This document shows positions 57,422-64,000 of a DNA stretch of 64,000 bases, piece by piece; position 1 is the first letter of the stretch; each line of letters begins with the position of its first letter. This DNA is from Clostridiaceae bacterium Marseille-Q4145 (GTDB taxonomy: Bacteria > Bacillota > Clostridia > Lachnospirales > Lachnospiraceae). The translations under genes and the position numbers were made by a program. A model generated the notes under the pieces. The model was given only the letters and a program-made list of their open reading frames with translations. It did no database searches and was not told where the DNA came from. The stretch spans positions 806,001-870,000 of the forward strand of contig JAGTTP010000001.1 of the NCBI GenBank assembly GCA_018223365.1, written 5' to 3'.

Positions 57422-58913
57422 TATCCTTTTCCCTCCTGTATTGTGCTAATAATTCATTCATTTCATCTCGTACAGCCTTTGTATCCTCCGCTAATGCTTC
57501 GTTTCTTAACCGCCGATAATGTGGTATGGTTCGTGTATCCTTATGCCCCAACAGCCTTGCAATGCTATCATCATCTAATTTCATTTCTGTAAGTTTTACT
57601 CCAAAAGTATGTCTAAAACGATGTGTACGAAACTCAAAATAATTTCCATTATCATCCCTGATATCATTTTCATAAATCATGATATTTACATGATATTTCA
57701 GCATTGAATCTGTATACAATTTTCCATTATCTTGCAGAAAAATATATTCTGAATCTGGATGCTCCTTTTCTGAAACTTCTATTGCTTTTCTAATCAATTC
57801 TGCCAGCTGATCGCTAACTGGTCTTTTGTATTTCCTTGTTTTCTGCTGGATAATAGTTATAAAATAATGTCCTGATTTCTCAGATAAGCAATCCCTTCGC
57901 AAAGTCAACGTATCCTCTATTCTTGTACCGAGCATCTGATGTATTATTAAACATCTGCCTAACTGGGGCTTTAATTTTGTTAATGCACAATTAAATCTCC
58001 TGATTTCTGCATCTGAATACGCTTCTGGTAAAGCGTTATCATATGCTCTGCAATCACTGGACAGAAAAAGGTTGCATATATTTTCTATTTCCAGTTCACG
58101 CCCTATTTCATCCAACAGATTATCCAAAACCGACAGCTCTGTCGTGTAACTGACTGAGGTAAGACCGGTATCCGTTTTTATATAAACCAGATAATCTTCT
58201 ATCATATCCCTGCTAATTTCTGTAAAGTGCTTTACTTCTGGGAATCGATCATACATGAAACTAGCAAACCGACGGAATCCACGCAATTCACCTTTTATAC
58301 TACCCATTGCTTTTGTCTGGCAGTGGCTATACAATATTTTCTTTATTATCTCTTTAAATTCTTTCTGCCTAATCTCACGAAAATCTAATCTATATCTTCC
58401 ACGAATCGGATTACTCCTTGGCACAATATCCAACTTTCTCATATCCCATACATCTTTTTCATTTTCTGGAATATCTGCTGTTTTACACTTCACAACATAT
58501 TCATAATACATTTTCAGAAAAGAAACCTGAGCGCTACTTTGTTGCTCAACATTCCGCCTATCCGGTCTATTTCTTCTAACGTACAGCGCCAATCCTTTTT
58601 TATATAAAAATGCTTTATAACTTCTCTCCAGTTCTTCCCATTTTTTATCAATGATGCTGCTACAACTTGTACACTTCTCATTCAGAAATTCTTTCAACAG
58701 ATCAAATCTGTAAATATCATTTACTACTGTTGATAATGACAAACGTCTACATCTATCATCGATATACCCATAAATCTCATCCTGTATCTTTTCATTATGA
58801 ATCTCTGATATGTAGTACACCCTGTTTTCCTTCCATTTCAGCCCTGCCAACTGTTTTTCTGTAGCTTGTTGATAACAGTCATACGAAATCAAATTAATAT
58901 TACCTTTCATCAT
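57405..58913 (-). CDS. Tyrosine recombinase 1 of the trio
   Basis: A 502-residue tyrosine recombinase. The catalytic arginine lies in HQMLGTRIEDTLTL, the H-x-x-R box in RTHRFRHTFGVKL, a late histidine in LLGHKDTRTIP and the tyrosine in HYRRL. All catalytic residues are present. The ~280-residue N-terminal region would bind core DNA. Overlaps its neighbours on both sides, so the three recombinases and TnpC form one operon. Confidence 0.93.
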   Translation of the reverse strand: MMKGNINLISYDCYQQATEKQLAGLKWKENRVYYISEIHNEKIQDEIYGYIDDRCRRLSLSTVVNDIYRFDLLKEFLNEKCTSCSSIIDKKWEELERSYKAFLYKKGLALYVRRNRPDRRNVEQQSSAQVSFLKMYYEYVVKCKTADIPENEKDVWDMRKLDIVPRSNPIRGRYRLDFREIRQKEFKEIIKKILYSHCQTKAMGSIKGELRGFRRFASFMYDRFPEVKHFTEISRDMIEDYLVYIKTDTGLTSVSYTTELSVLDNLLDEIGRELEIENICNLFLSSDCRAYDNALPEAYSDAEIRRFNCALTKLKPQLGRCLIIHQMLGTRIEDTLTLRRDCLSEKSGHYFITIIQQKTRKYKRPVSDQLAELIRKAIEVSEKEHPDSEYIFLQDNGKLYTDSMLKYHVNIMIYENDIRDDNGNYFEFRTHRFRHTFGVKLTEMKLDDDSIARLLGHKDTRTIPHYRRLRNEALAEDTKAVRDEMNELLAQYRREKDNAETR

Positions 58914-60630
58914 CTTCTGCTCCTTTCAATTTAAATGACTGATTTTTAGAGAAATATTTATCTTCAGCCGATACAATACGTTCCGGCATGAAATCAATGT
59001 ACTGTTTTGTCATATTCTCACTTGAATGTCCTAGATAATCTCTTACCCCTTGTATAGAAACCCCATTTCCGTACATTGAAGTTGCAAGGTTATGTCTGTA
59101 ATCGTGTGCTCTAAAGATATAATCTCCGCAAGCAATCCCACGAACCTTACACTCCCGAATCATCTGATTTGAAAATGTCTGTCCATTAAATGCACCACCC
59201 TTTTTATTTTTGAATAAATACTCCCCATTTTTTATTCCGTACTTTTTTTCATAATCGTTCACCAGTTCAACCAATAAACTGGGAACAGGAATGACTTTTT
59301 CCCTCCGCATTTTGCTTTGATATATGCGCATCCAATTCTCATTGCCTTGTGAATAAAAGGCTCCCGATTTTATTGTACAAACCTCGCTTTTCCTAATTCC
59401 TGTGCAAAACAAAATCAAATACATCAACTGTAAATGCTCTGGGAATGCCGGCAGCTCCTTAATTAGATGAGCAATTGTTTTTTCTGGAACACTTCTTTCA
59501 TTGTGTTCTGAAAAACCTTTTTTTAAAAATCGTTCCGGATAAAACTTCAACACTTCAATATTTTTCATTTTCAAAAACTGTAGAAATGTATGCATATGTG
59601 TGATATATCGGTTAAAAGTGGAATACTTAATATCGGACTCATCCAAAACAGACACATAATCCGCTATATCTTGTATCTCCAGTTCAGTTACTTTCTTACT
59701 CTGTCCATCCAGATATTTTAAAAATTGTGAAATAAAACTTATTGTATTTCGGATATTTGATAAAGACAGATCAGATATCCCAACCAAATATTTTGCGTAT
59801 AATTGTAAATACCAACGATTTTCTTTTTCGTAAATATTAATAAATGAAAGGCTTTTAACAGGTGAACTGGCATTGATTCTCGATTTATCAAACTGAAACC
59901 TATCCATATACCAGATACACGCTTGCCAATTTGTCTCTGAATCTGTTAGAAATAACGTTCTTCTCGCAAACTCAACAATCTTAGAAGCCTGTTTTTTTAT
60001 AATTTCTGACTCCTTGTTTAAATACAGATAAAATCTGTTTTCGTCTGCCTGTTCCATTTCTTCAATATCATCTATTCCGTACTTATCGCAAAACCGTATA
60101 AGTGCTTTTAATGGTTCTAAAAAATATCTTCGATGTCTTTGTACCTTATCCATATTCAGAATTTCACACAGCAATATTTTTGTCTGTCGCACCAACTGTG
60201 ATGAATGTATCCTCGTTAAGTCCCATAACAAATCATTCTTATCGACCACCTGACGGAAAGATTGTGCTTTCTTCTTATTGGGGACATACAGCAAAAACAA
60301 TTTGTCTTGCTTAAAAAACTCCTGTTCTACAGAGAAGGGATTTCCTTGTGCATAGACATCCGGCATATTTTCTATTTTTAAACGATCAAATAAGCTCAGT
60401 AATTCCGCTTTATATTTTTCTGAAATATCCTCTTTTTCAAGAGAATCCATATACATTTTTCTCGTTTCATAGTTAATATCTGCAGTACACTGTATATCTG
60501 TATACTGAAAAAATTTGTATAACCGGTTATAGTATTTTGCTTCTCCATTCGTAACTAAAGATATTTCTTCCTTTAATTTCTCAGATATTTTTTCCTGATA
60601 TAACTTCGGAACAATTTTTAATACTGCCAA
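58900..60630 (-). CDS. Tyrosine recombinase 2 (TnpB-like)
   Basis: A 576-residue tyrosine recombinase, the longest of the three as in Tn554 TnpB. Catalytic residues: Arg in FCTGIRKSEVCTI, HDYRH in RAHDYRHNLATSM, the His in DYLGHSSENMTKQ and Tyr in KQYIDF. Long N-terminal domain of unknown detail. Overlaps recombinase 1 by 14 bases and follows recombinase 3 by 18 bases. Confidence 0.93.
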   Translation of the reverse strand: MAVLKIVPKLYQEKISEKLKEEISLVTNGEAKYYNRLYKFFQYTDIQCTADINYETRKMYMDSLEKEDISEKYKAELLSLFDRLKIENMPDVYAQGNPFSVEQEFFKQDKLFLLYVPNKKKAQSFRQVVDKNDLLWDLTRIHSSQLVRQTKILLCEILNMDKVQRHRRYFLEPLKALIRFCDKYGIDDIEEMEQADENRFYLYLNKESEIIKKQASKIVEFARRTLFLTDSETNWQACIWYMDRFQFDKSRINASSPVKSLSFINIYEKENRWYLQLYAKYLVGISDLSLSNIRNTISFISQFLKYLDGQSKKVTELEIQDIADYVSVLDESDIKYSTFNRYITHMHTFLQFLKMKNIEVLKFYPERFLKKGFSEHNERSVPEKTIAHLIKELPAFPEHLQLMYLILFCTGIRKSEVCTIKSGAFYSQGNENWMRIYQSKMRREKVIPVPSLLVELVNDYEKKYGIKNGEYLFKNKKGGAFNGQTFSNQMIRECKVRGIACGDYIFRAHDYRHNLATSMYGNGVSIQGVRDYLGHSSENMTKQYIDFMPERIVSAEDKYFSKNQSFKLKGAEDDER

Positions 60631-60648
60631 GGTAATCCCTCCTTCCTT

Positions 60649-61785
60649 TTACAGAAAATCTGCAATTTGGTATAATTCTTCATTATTTGAGTAGTATTGA
60701 TCTGTTGCTTCTATCAATCGTTCATTATTTTCACCCAAGTATTTAATGGTAGTTTCAACTTTCTTATGCCCCAGGGCAAAACGAATGTCATTCAAATCCC
60801 ATCCTTCTTTTCTTCTTTCCTCCGCAAAATAGTGTCGGAGCTGATGCGGATGGGAATTGATATCCGTTTTTTTGGATAGCCTTTTCAACATGCTATACAC
60901 AGAATCCGCATCTAATGGCTCCCCTTTGTTTTTTCCAGTCAATTTTGTAAATAGATACTCCGAGTTCATCAGACTTTTCCGGTTATCAGAAATGTACTTA
61001 ACCAAGAACTCAAAAGTTGTATTACTTAACAAAGCAATTCTATATTCTGCATTTTTTGCTCTTGCCAAGTTGGTATTGGATTCACGATACCTTACCCGAA
61101 CCGTCCTTCTTTCAAAATCAATATCTTCGGTATAATGGATTCCCAGAATTTCCCCTAATCTAAGACCGGTTTCTGCCATCATTGCTATCAGCAATCGATC
61201 TCTATCATTCGTACAGGCATTTATCAGCTCCTGTATTTCTTCGGATGTTATTTCTTCCAGATTAGGTTCTTCTTCTTTGAAGAAACCTTTAAACGAATTC
61301 ACTGCATTTTGATGATTTACTCCCATACTGTCAAAATACGATACTTTTTTTACTCGTAAGACTTTAAGCATTGGTAAAACATCTTCCAGTGCCAAAAACT
61401 GGTAGTATCTGAAGACTGCACCAAGATACATATTGCAGGTCTTATTGCTCGTCTGTGTATTATGCTCAGTATGCTTTCCACTCTTAACCCAATACAAGAA
61501 ATCAATAAAATGTTTATTCTGCTCTGAATAGGATCGCAATATAATCTCATCCAATCCTATCGTTTGCTCCTGCAGAAAATTGTAATAATATGAAAGTGCG
61601 AAAGCTGCGGATTTTACAGTATTCGGAGAAGCATTAATCTGATCCAGATGCTTCAAATACTTTGATGGAAGGATTTCAATTTCTTCAATATCAGAAATAA
61701 TCAAAAAACGTAGTCTATTATCTTTCAAAATCGAAACAACCCTATATTTCAATCCACAGCCCTCCTTCCTTTCTTTTTGATTCAT
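60649..61785 (-). CDS. Tyrosine recombinase 3 (TnpA-like)
   Basis: A 378-residue tyrosine recombinase with AETGLRLGEILGIHY (Arg), HPHQLRHYFAEERR (H-x-x-R), a late His in ALGHKKVETTI and Tyr in KYLGE. Size matches Tn554 TnpA. ATG 61785 has a weak site; a TTG 33 bases in (KYRVVSIL) has GGAGGG, so the start may be there. First gene of the recombinase operon, behind a strong promoter. Confidence 0.93.
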   Translation of the reverse strand: MNQKERKEGCGLKYRVVSILKDNRLRFLIISDIEEIEILPSKYLKHLDQINASPNTVKSAAFALSYYYNFLQEQTIGLDEIILRSYSEQNKHFIDFLYWVKSGKHTEHNTQTSNKTCNMYLGAVFRYYQFLALEDVLPMLKVLRVKKVSYFDSMGVNHQNAVNSFKGFFKEEEPNLEEITSEEIQELINACTNDRDRLLIAMMAETGLRLGEILGIHYTEDIDFERRTVRVRYRESNTNLARAKNAEYRIALLSNTTFEFLVKYISDNRKSLMNSEYLFTKLTGKNKGEPLDADSVYSMLKRLSKKTDINSHPHQLRHYFAEERRKEGWDLNDIRFALGHKKVETTIKYLGENNERLIEATDQYYSNNEELYQIADFL

Positions 61786-61790
61786 TTGCC

Positions 61791-61981
61791 TTCTTTGACT
61801 TCTTGATTTACATTATACACAAAGATGTCAAAATGTCAATTACGTTTTTGATTTCTTTGACTTTTGTAAGAATATCAATAAAGCATTTTTTGATTTCTTT
61901 ATGTTTTAAATTGATTTTTAGGGATATAATTGATAAGATAAAATACAAGAAGTCAATTTATACAAAGTCAAAGAAGTCAAG
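61791..61981. repeat. Repeated TTTGACTTCTT / AAGAAGTCAAA motifs between regulator and recombinases
   Basis: TTTGACTTCTT-type boxes occur at 61791-61809, 61847-61866 and 61888-61900 (one orientation), and AAGAAGTCAA boxes at 61947-61957 and 61963-61981 (other orientation). They flank both promoters and are likely operators for the XRE protein, or recombinase-binding sites. Confidence 0.7.
61812..61839 (-). promoter_or_regulatory. Promoter of the recombinase operon
   Basis: On the minus strand TTGACA, a 16-base spacer and TATAAT. A second TTGACA lies 8 bases before the -10. The operator-like motifs overlap it. Confidence 0.75.
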
Positions 61982-61992
61982 AGGAGATTTGA

Positions 61993-62790
61993 ATGAACGA
62001 ATTTATATCAAATTCAGGCACACTAATAAATCCTGACAGCGTTTACGATCAGGAAAGATTCATCAATATACTTCAAATCATTTTACAGAAAAAAACACAA
62101 AAAGAATTATCTGAACAAACAGGCTTAAATAATGCAACCATTTCACGAATGCTCAACGGTGCCCGATCTGGAAGACCATATAAAAGCACTATTGATAAAA
62201 TTGCAAAAGCCATTGATGATCCAGAACTTATCCAAGAATTATATGATGCAACGGGATATTCTTCTAAGAAAATACGGGAACGAAAAAAGATAATTGCAGA
62301 CAATGGATTTTCTCTGGATCTCTCTACTGTTCAGGTGCATGAAAAGTTTTTTTCTACTTTAATGCGTGGACTTTCCATGATGACAAGTCTGCATAAAGTT
62401 GAATGGACAATAAAATCTGGAACGCCCAGATCATACGATTATTTAATTGAATTAAAAGAGGGAAATATAGATTATTGGTATATTAGATATGTAGATAGAA
62501 TTACTTCTGATGAAGAAAGAAAAAAAGCCTTAACTGCCATTTATGGAGAATTTGCAAAATTGAAATTGGACGGAAAAATTAAAGTTTCTTGCGCCACTCC
62601 TTCTTACGAAGATTATGATTATTTTGTTACAATTCCACCATACCAATTAAATACAAATGCTTCAATTATACATTTTGATTCTGAACTCGAAAGATTTGCA
62701 GACGAAACCTTTTTAGAGACAGCTTTACCACTTAAAGAAAATATTCCTGTTAAGGATTTTTGTAATCTTACCGAATCACTGATACTATAA
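61993..62790 (+). CDS. XRE-family regulator with C-terminal domain
   Basis: A 265-residue protein. The N-terminal HTH (ILQKKTQKELSEQTGLNNATISRMLNGARSGRPYKSTIDKIAKAI) is followed by a ~190-residue domain with VQVHEKFFSTLMRG and a beta-rich region. AGGAGATTTG precedes ATG 61993. Divergent from the recombinase operon and separated from it by the repeated AAGAAGTCAA motifs, so it is probably their repressor. Confidence 0.85.
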   Translation: MNEFISNSGTLINPDSVYDQERFINILQIILQKKTQKELSEQTGLNNATISRMLNGARSGRPYKSTIDKIAKAIDDPELIQELYDATGYSSKKIRERKKIIADNGFSLDLSTVQVHEKFFSTLMRGLSMMTSLHKVEWTIKSGTPRSYDYLIELKEGNIDYWYIRYVDRITSDEERKKALTAIYGEFAKLKLDGKIKVSCATPSYEDYDYFVTIPPYQLNTNASIIHFDSELERFADETFLETALPLKENIPVKDFCNLTESLIL

Positions 62791-62807
62791 CTTTTTAATT
62801 TTATCAC

Positions 62808-62839
62808 AGAGAGAGTTGCTTATGGCTCTCTCTTTTTTT
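62808..62839 (+). terminator. Terminator of the XRE regulator gene
   Basis: agagagag / ctctctct arms around a 10-base loop, followed by six T. Directly after the regulator stop. Confidence 0.8.
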
Positions 62840-63141
62840 AACGCTTCCTCCTCCCATGTTCTAACTCATTATGGCAAATCATTTTCTAAAGCAAGTATCG
62901 CCTAGAGTAACTCAAAATCCCATTTCTGGATTATGATTCTCTGACGAACTTAATGGAGATTACGATTCCCCATACCCTCAATATCACAAAATATCAAATT
63001 TTGCTATTAGCTCATAATAAATTTTCGCAGCTATCTGTTTTTGCACTCATAGTTATCAAAAGCTTTTTATAACCATCTGCTTCTACCAGTAACAAAATGT
63101 CAATAGTTTTTTAATCACTTTTTCAAAAAAGGCAAAAAAAT
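62840..63141. other. 300-base stretch without features
   Basis: A/T-rich with no coding frame, clear promoter or palindrome on either strand. Confidence 0.5.
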
Positions 63142-63170
63142 AGAACGTATAGATTATTTCCATACGCTCT
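63142..63170 (-). terminator. Terminator of the VOC gene
   Basis: agaacgtat / atacgctct arms (one mismatch) followed on the minus strand by seven T; 75 bases past the stop. Confidence 0.7.
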
Positions 63171-63244
63171 ATCTCACATTTCATATTAAATTTTTGAATT
63201 CTACAAACTGGAAGTTTCCACTTTCCTGTACTTATGATTTTTCA

Positions 63245-63697
63245 TCAAAGCGGTTGCATCATCTCAAGAATGATTCCATCCGGGTCTCTAAAATAAAAAG
63301 CTCGACTTTCCCCAAACCCATCTGCTCTAAAGTCGAAATACTGCGGTTCAGACAAGCATTCTACATAATTTTCTATAAGGGTTCGGTAAACAGAATCAAT
63401 GTCATCCGTGTAGAAGCACACTTCTGAAATAGATGTCGTAAATAAGTCTGTTTGTTCTTTATGGATTTCACTGTCTACGAACTGAATCAGTTCAACTGGC
63501 GGTGCTTCAATAGCCTTGGTGCCATTCAAATATGCAACTCTTGCTTTGCAATTTGCTCTACGAAACATTTTATTGGTTTCTTCGCCTTCCATAAAAATTT
63601 CTCCTTGAAACTCAAGTCCAAGGATGTCTCTGTAGAAAGCAATAGAGCGATCCAAATCAGAAACCGTTAATCCAACATGATAAATTCTTCCAACCAT
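63245..63697 (-). CDS. VOC-superfamily (glyoxalase/bleomycin-resistance-like) protein
   Basis: A 150-residue VOC protein (RIYHVGLTVSDLDRSIAFYRDILGLEFQGEIFMEGEETNKMF, ..FRADGFGESRAFYFRDPDGIILEMMQPL) with metal-ligand positions H7 and the late E in ILEMM. Such proteins include dioxygenases, glyoxalases and drug-binding proteins; substrate cannot be told. RBS GGAG upstream. Cargo of the element. Confidence 0.85.
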   Translation of the reverse strand: MVGRIYHVGLTVSDLDRSIAFYRDILGLEFQGEIFMEGEETNKMFRRANCKARVAYLNGTKAIEAPPVELIQFVDSEIHKEQTDLFTTSISEVCFYTDDIDSVYRTLIENYVECLSEPQYFDFRADGFGESRAFYFRDPDGIILEMMQPL

Positions 63698-63787
63698 ATA
63701 TTTCTCCTACAATTTCTTTATTTCGTAAAATTCCGATTTGTTACTCACATGATATCATATTTTTTCTTCAATTACATCCACCTAATT

Positions 63788-63961
63788 TTAATACACTGCC
63801 TGTCGACTTACTTCTGTAACCAGCATCCGGTTAATCTTCTCCTGCATTGTTTCCTTTGCATTTTCATTGAAATGATAACGGACAACATAGACTGTCTGCC
63901 CGATTTTCTTTGTAAATGTGTTACCCTCTGTTTTTGTATTCATCATTTTTTCCATAATCAT
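63788..63961 (-). CDS. TnpW-family transposon-encoded protein
   Basis: Translating the minus strand from ATG 63961 (AAAGAAAGG upstream) gives MIMEKMMNTKTEGNTFTKKI then GQTVYVVRYHFNENAKETMQ and EKINRMLVTEVSRQAVY, 57 residues. KKIGQTVYVV.FHF....ETM.EKI.RM matches TnpW of Tn4451-type elements. The frame is open to the window edge, so an upstream in-frame extension is possible. Confidence 0.75.
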   Translation of the reverse strand: MIMEKMMNTKTEGNTFTKKIGQTVYVVRYHFNENAKETMQEKINRMLVTEVSRQAVY

Positions 63962-64000
63962 TTTTCCTTTCTTTTTGAGCCCCAGCGGAGAGTCATTCCA

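Larger units (their letters stand above)
56041..64000. mobile_element. Second mobile element inserted in cpaF, right end outside window
   Basis: The left junction is at 56040/56041 within cpaF. It carries CD1845-like, TnpV, a TnpC-like protein, three tyrosine recombinases, an XRE regulator, a VOC-family protein and TnpW. TnpV and TnpW are named from Tn4451-type elements and occur in larger Clostridia ICEs. No right boundary or cpaF 5' part is seen before 64000. Confidence 0.85.

Noticed and set aside
1..64000. CRISPR array
   Set aside because: No direct repeat with regular 30-40 base spacers exists; the 11-base and 23-base repeats are tandem without spacers.

Overview
The window looks like a chromosome segment of a low-to-moderate GC Firmicute, most likely a Lachnospiraceae-type Clostridia (inference from the gene families, the long Gram-positive SRP RNA and the Tad-type pilus locus). 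It is a mosaic of host housekeeping genes and three mobile pieces.

1-15.4 kb: part of a prophage or integrated phage-plasmid. All its genes are on the minus strand and the left end runs off the window. It holds a packaging block (TerL, P27-type TerS, HNH nuclease, probable cos site), many small genes, ParA and ParB with two candidate palindromic sites, SSB, three DNA methyltransferases (one frame-broken), a PemK/MazF-like protein, an RNase H-like protein and an HUH rolling-circle-type Rep. A tRNA-Arg(CCG) lies at the right end. The Rep leader carries a well-formed opposite-strand promoter and terminator that would make a ~67-nt antisense RNA. The phage also has three poly-G tracts at gene-deciding positions and 22 copies of a strand-biased octamer, GGCAGCAG on the coding strand.

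15.4-30.5 kb: host genes. They comprise cvpA-like, DUF5711-like, LysM protein, galM-like, recR, ybaB, dnaX and pfkA on the minus strand, then tatD, rsmA, a small unknown, tadA (tRNA deaminase) and the SRP RNA on the plus strand. After a shared terminator comes a minus-strand Tad/Flp pilus locus: FHA protein, TadE-like, prepilin peptidase, a second TadE-like protein and a TadG-like protein.

30.58-53.67 kb: a 23-kb conjugative-element-like insertion that splits the host flp pilin gene, with CCACAA at both junctions. It encodes a T4SS (VirD4/TraG, NlpC/P60, TrbL/VirB6-like, Maff2, a VirB4 remnant). Continuous with this is a second Tad-like set: CpaF-type ATPase, TadB- and TadC-like proteins, two pseudopilin-like proteins, a SAF/CpaB-like protein and a lipoprotein. 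I see no integrase and no relaxase, and two deletion scars suggest decay. Regulatory genes include a divergent sigma-like factor preceded by an attenuator-like leader.

53.6-56.04 kb: the other half of the host Tad operon (5' flp fragment, TadC, TadB, 3' part of cpaF). cpaF is cut at 56040 by a third element that continues to the window end. That element carries CD1845-like, TnpV, a TnpC-like protein, three tyrosine recombinases in tandem, an XRE regulator with repeated operator-like sites, a VOC protein and TnpW. The host Tad operon has thus been broken twice.
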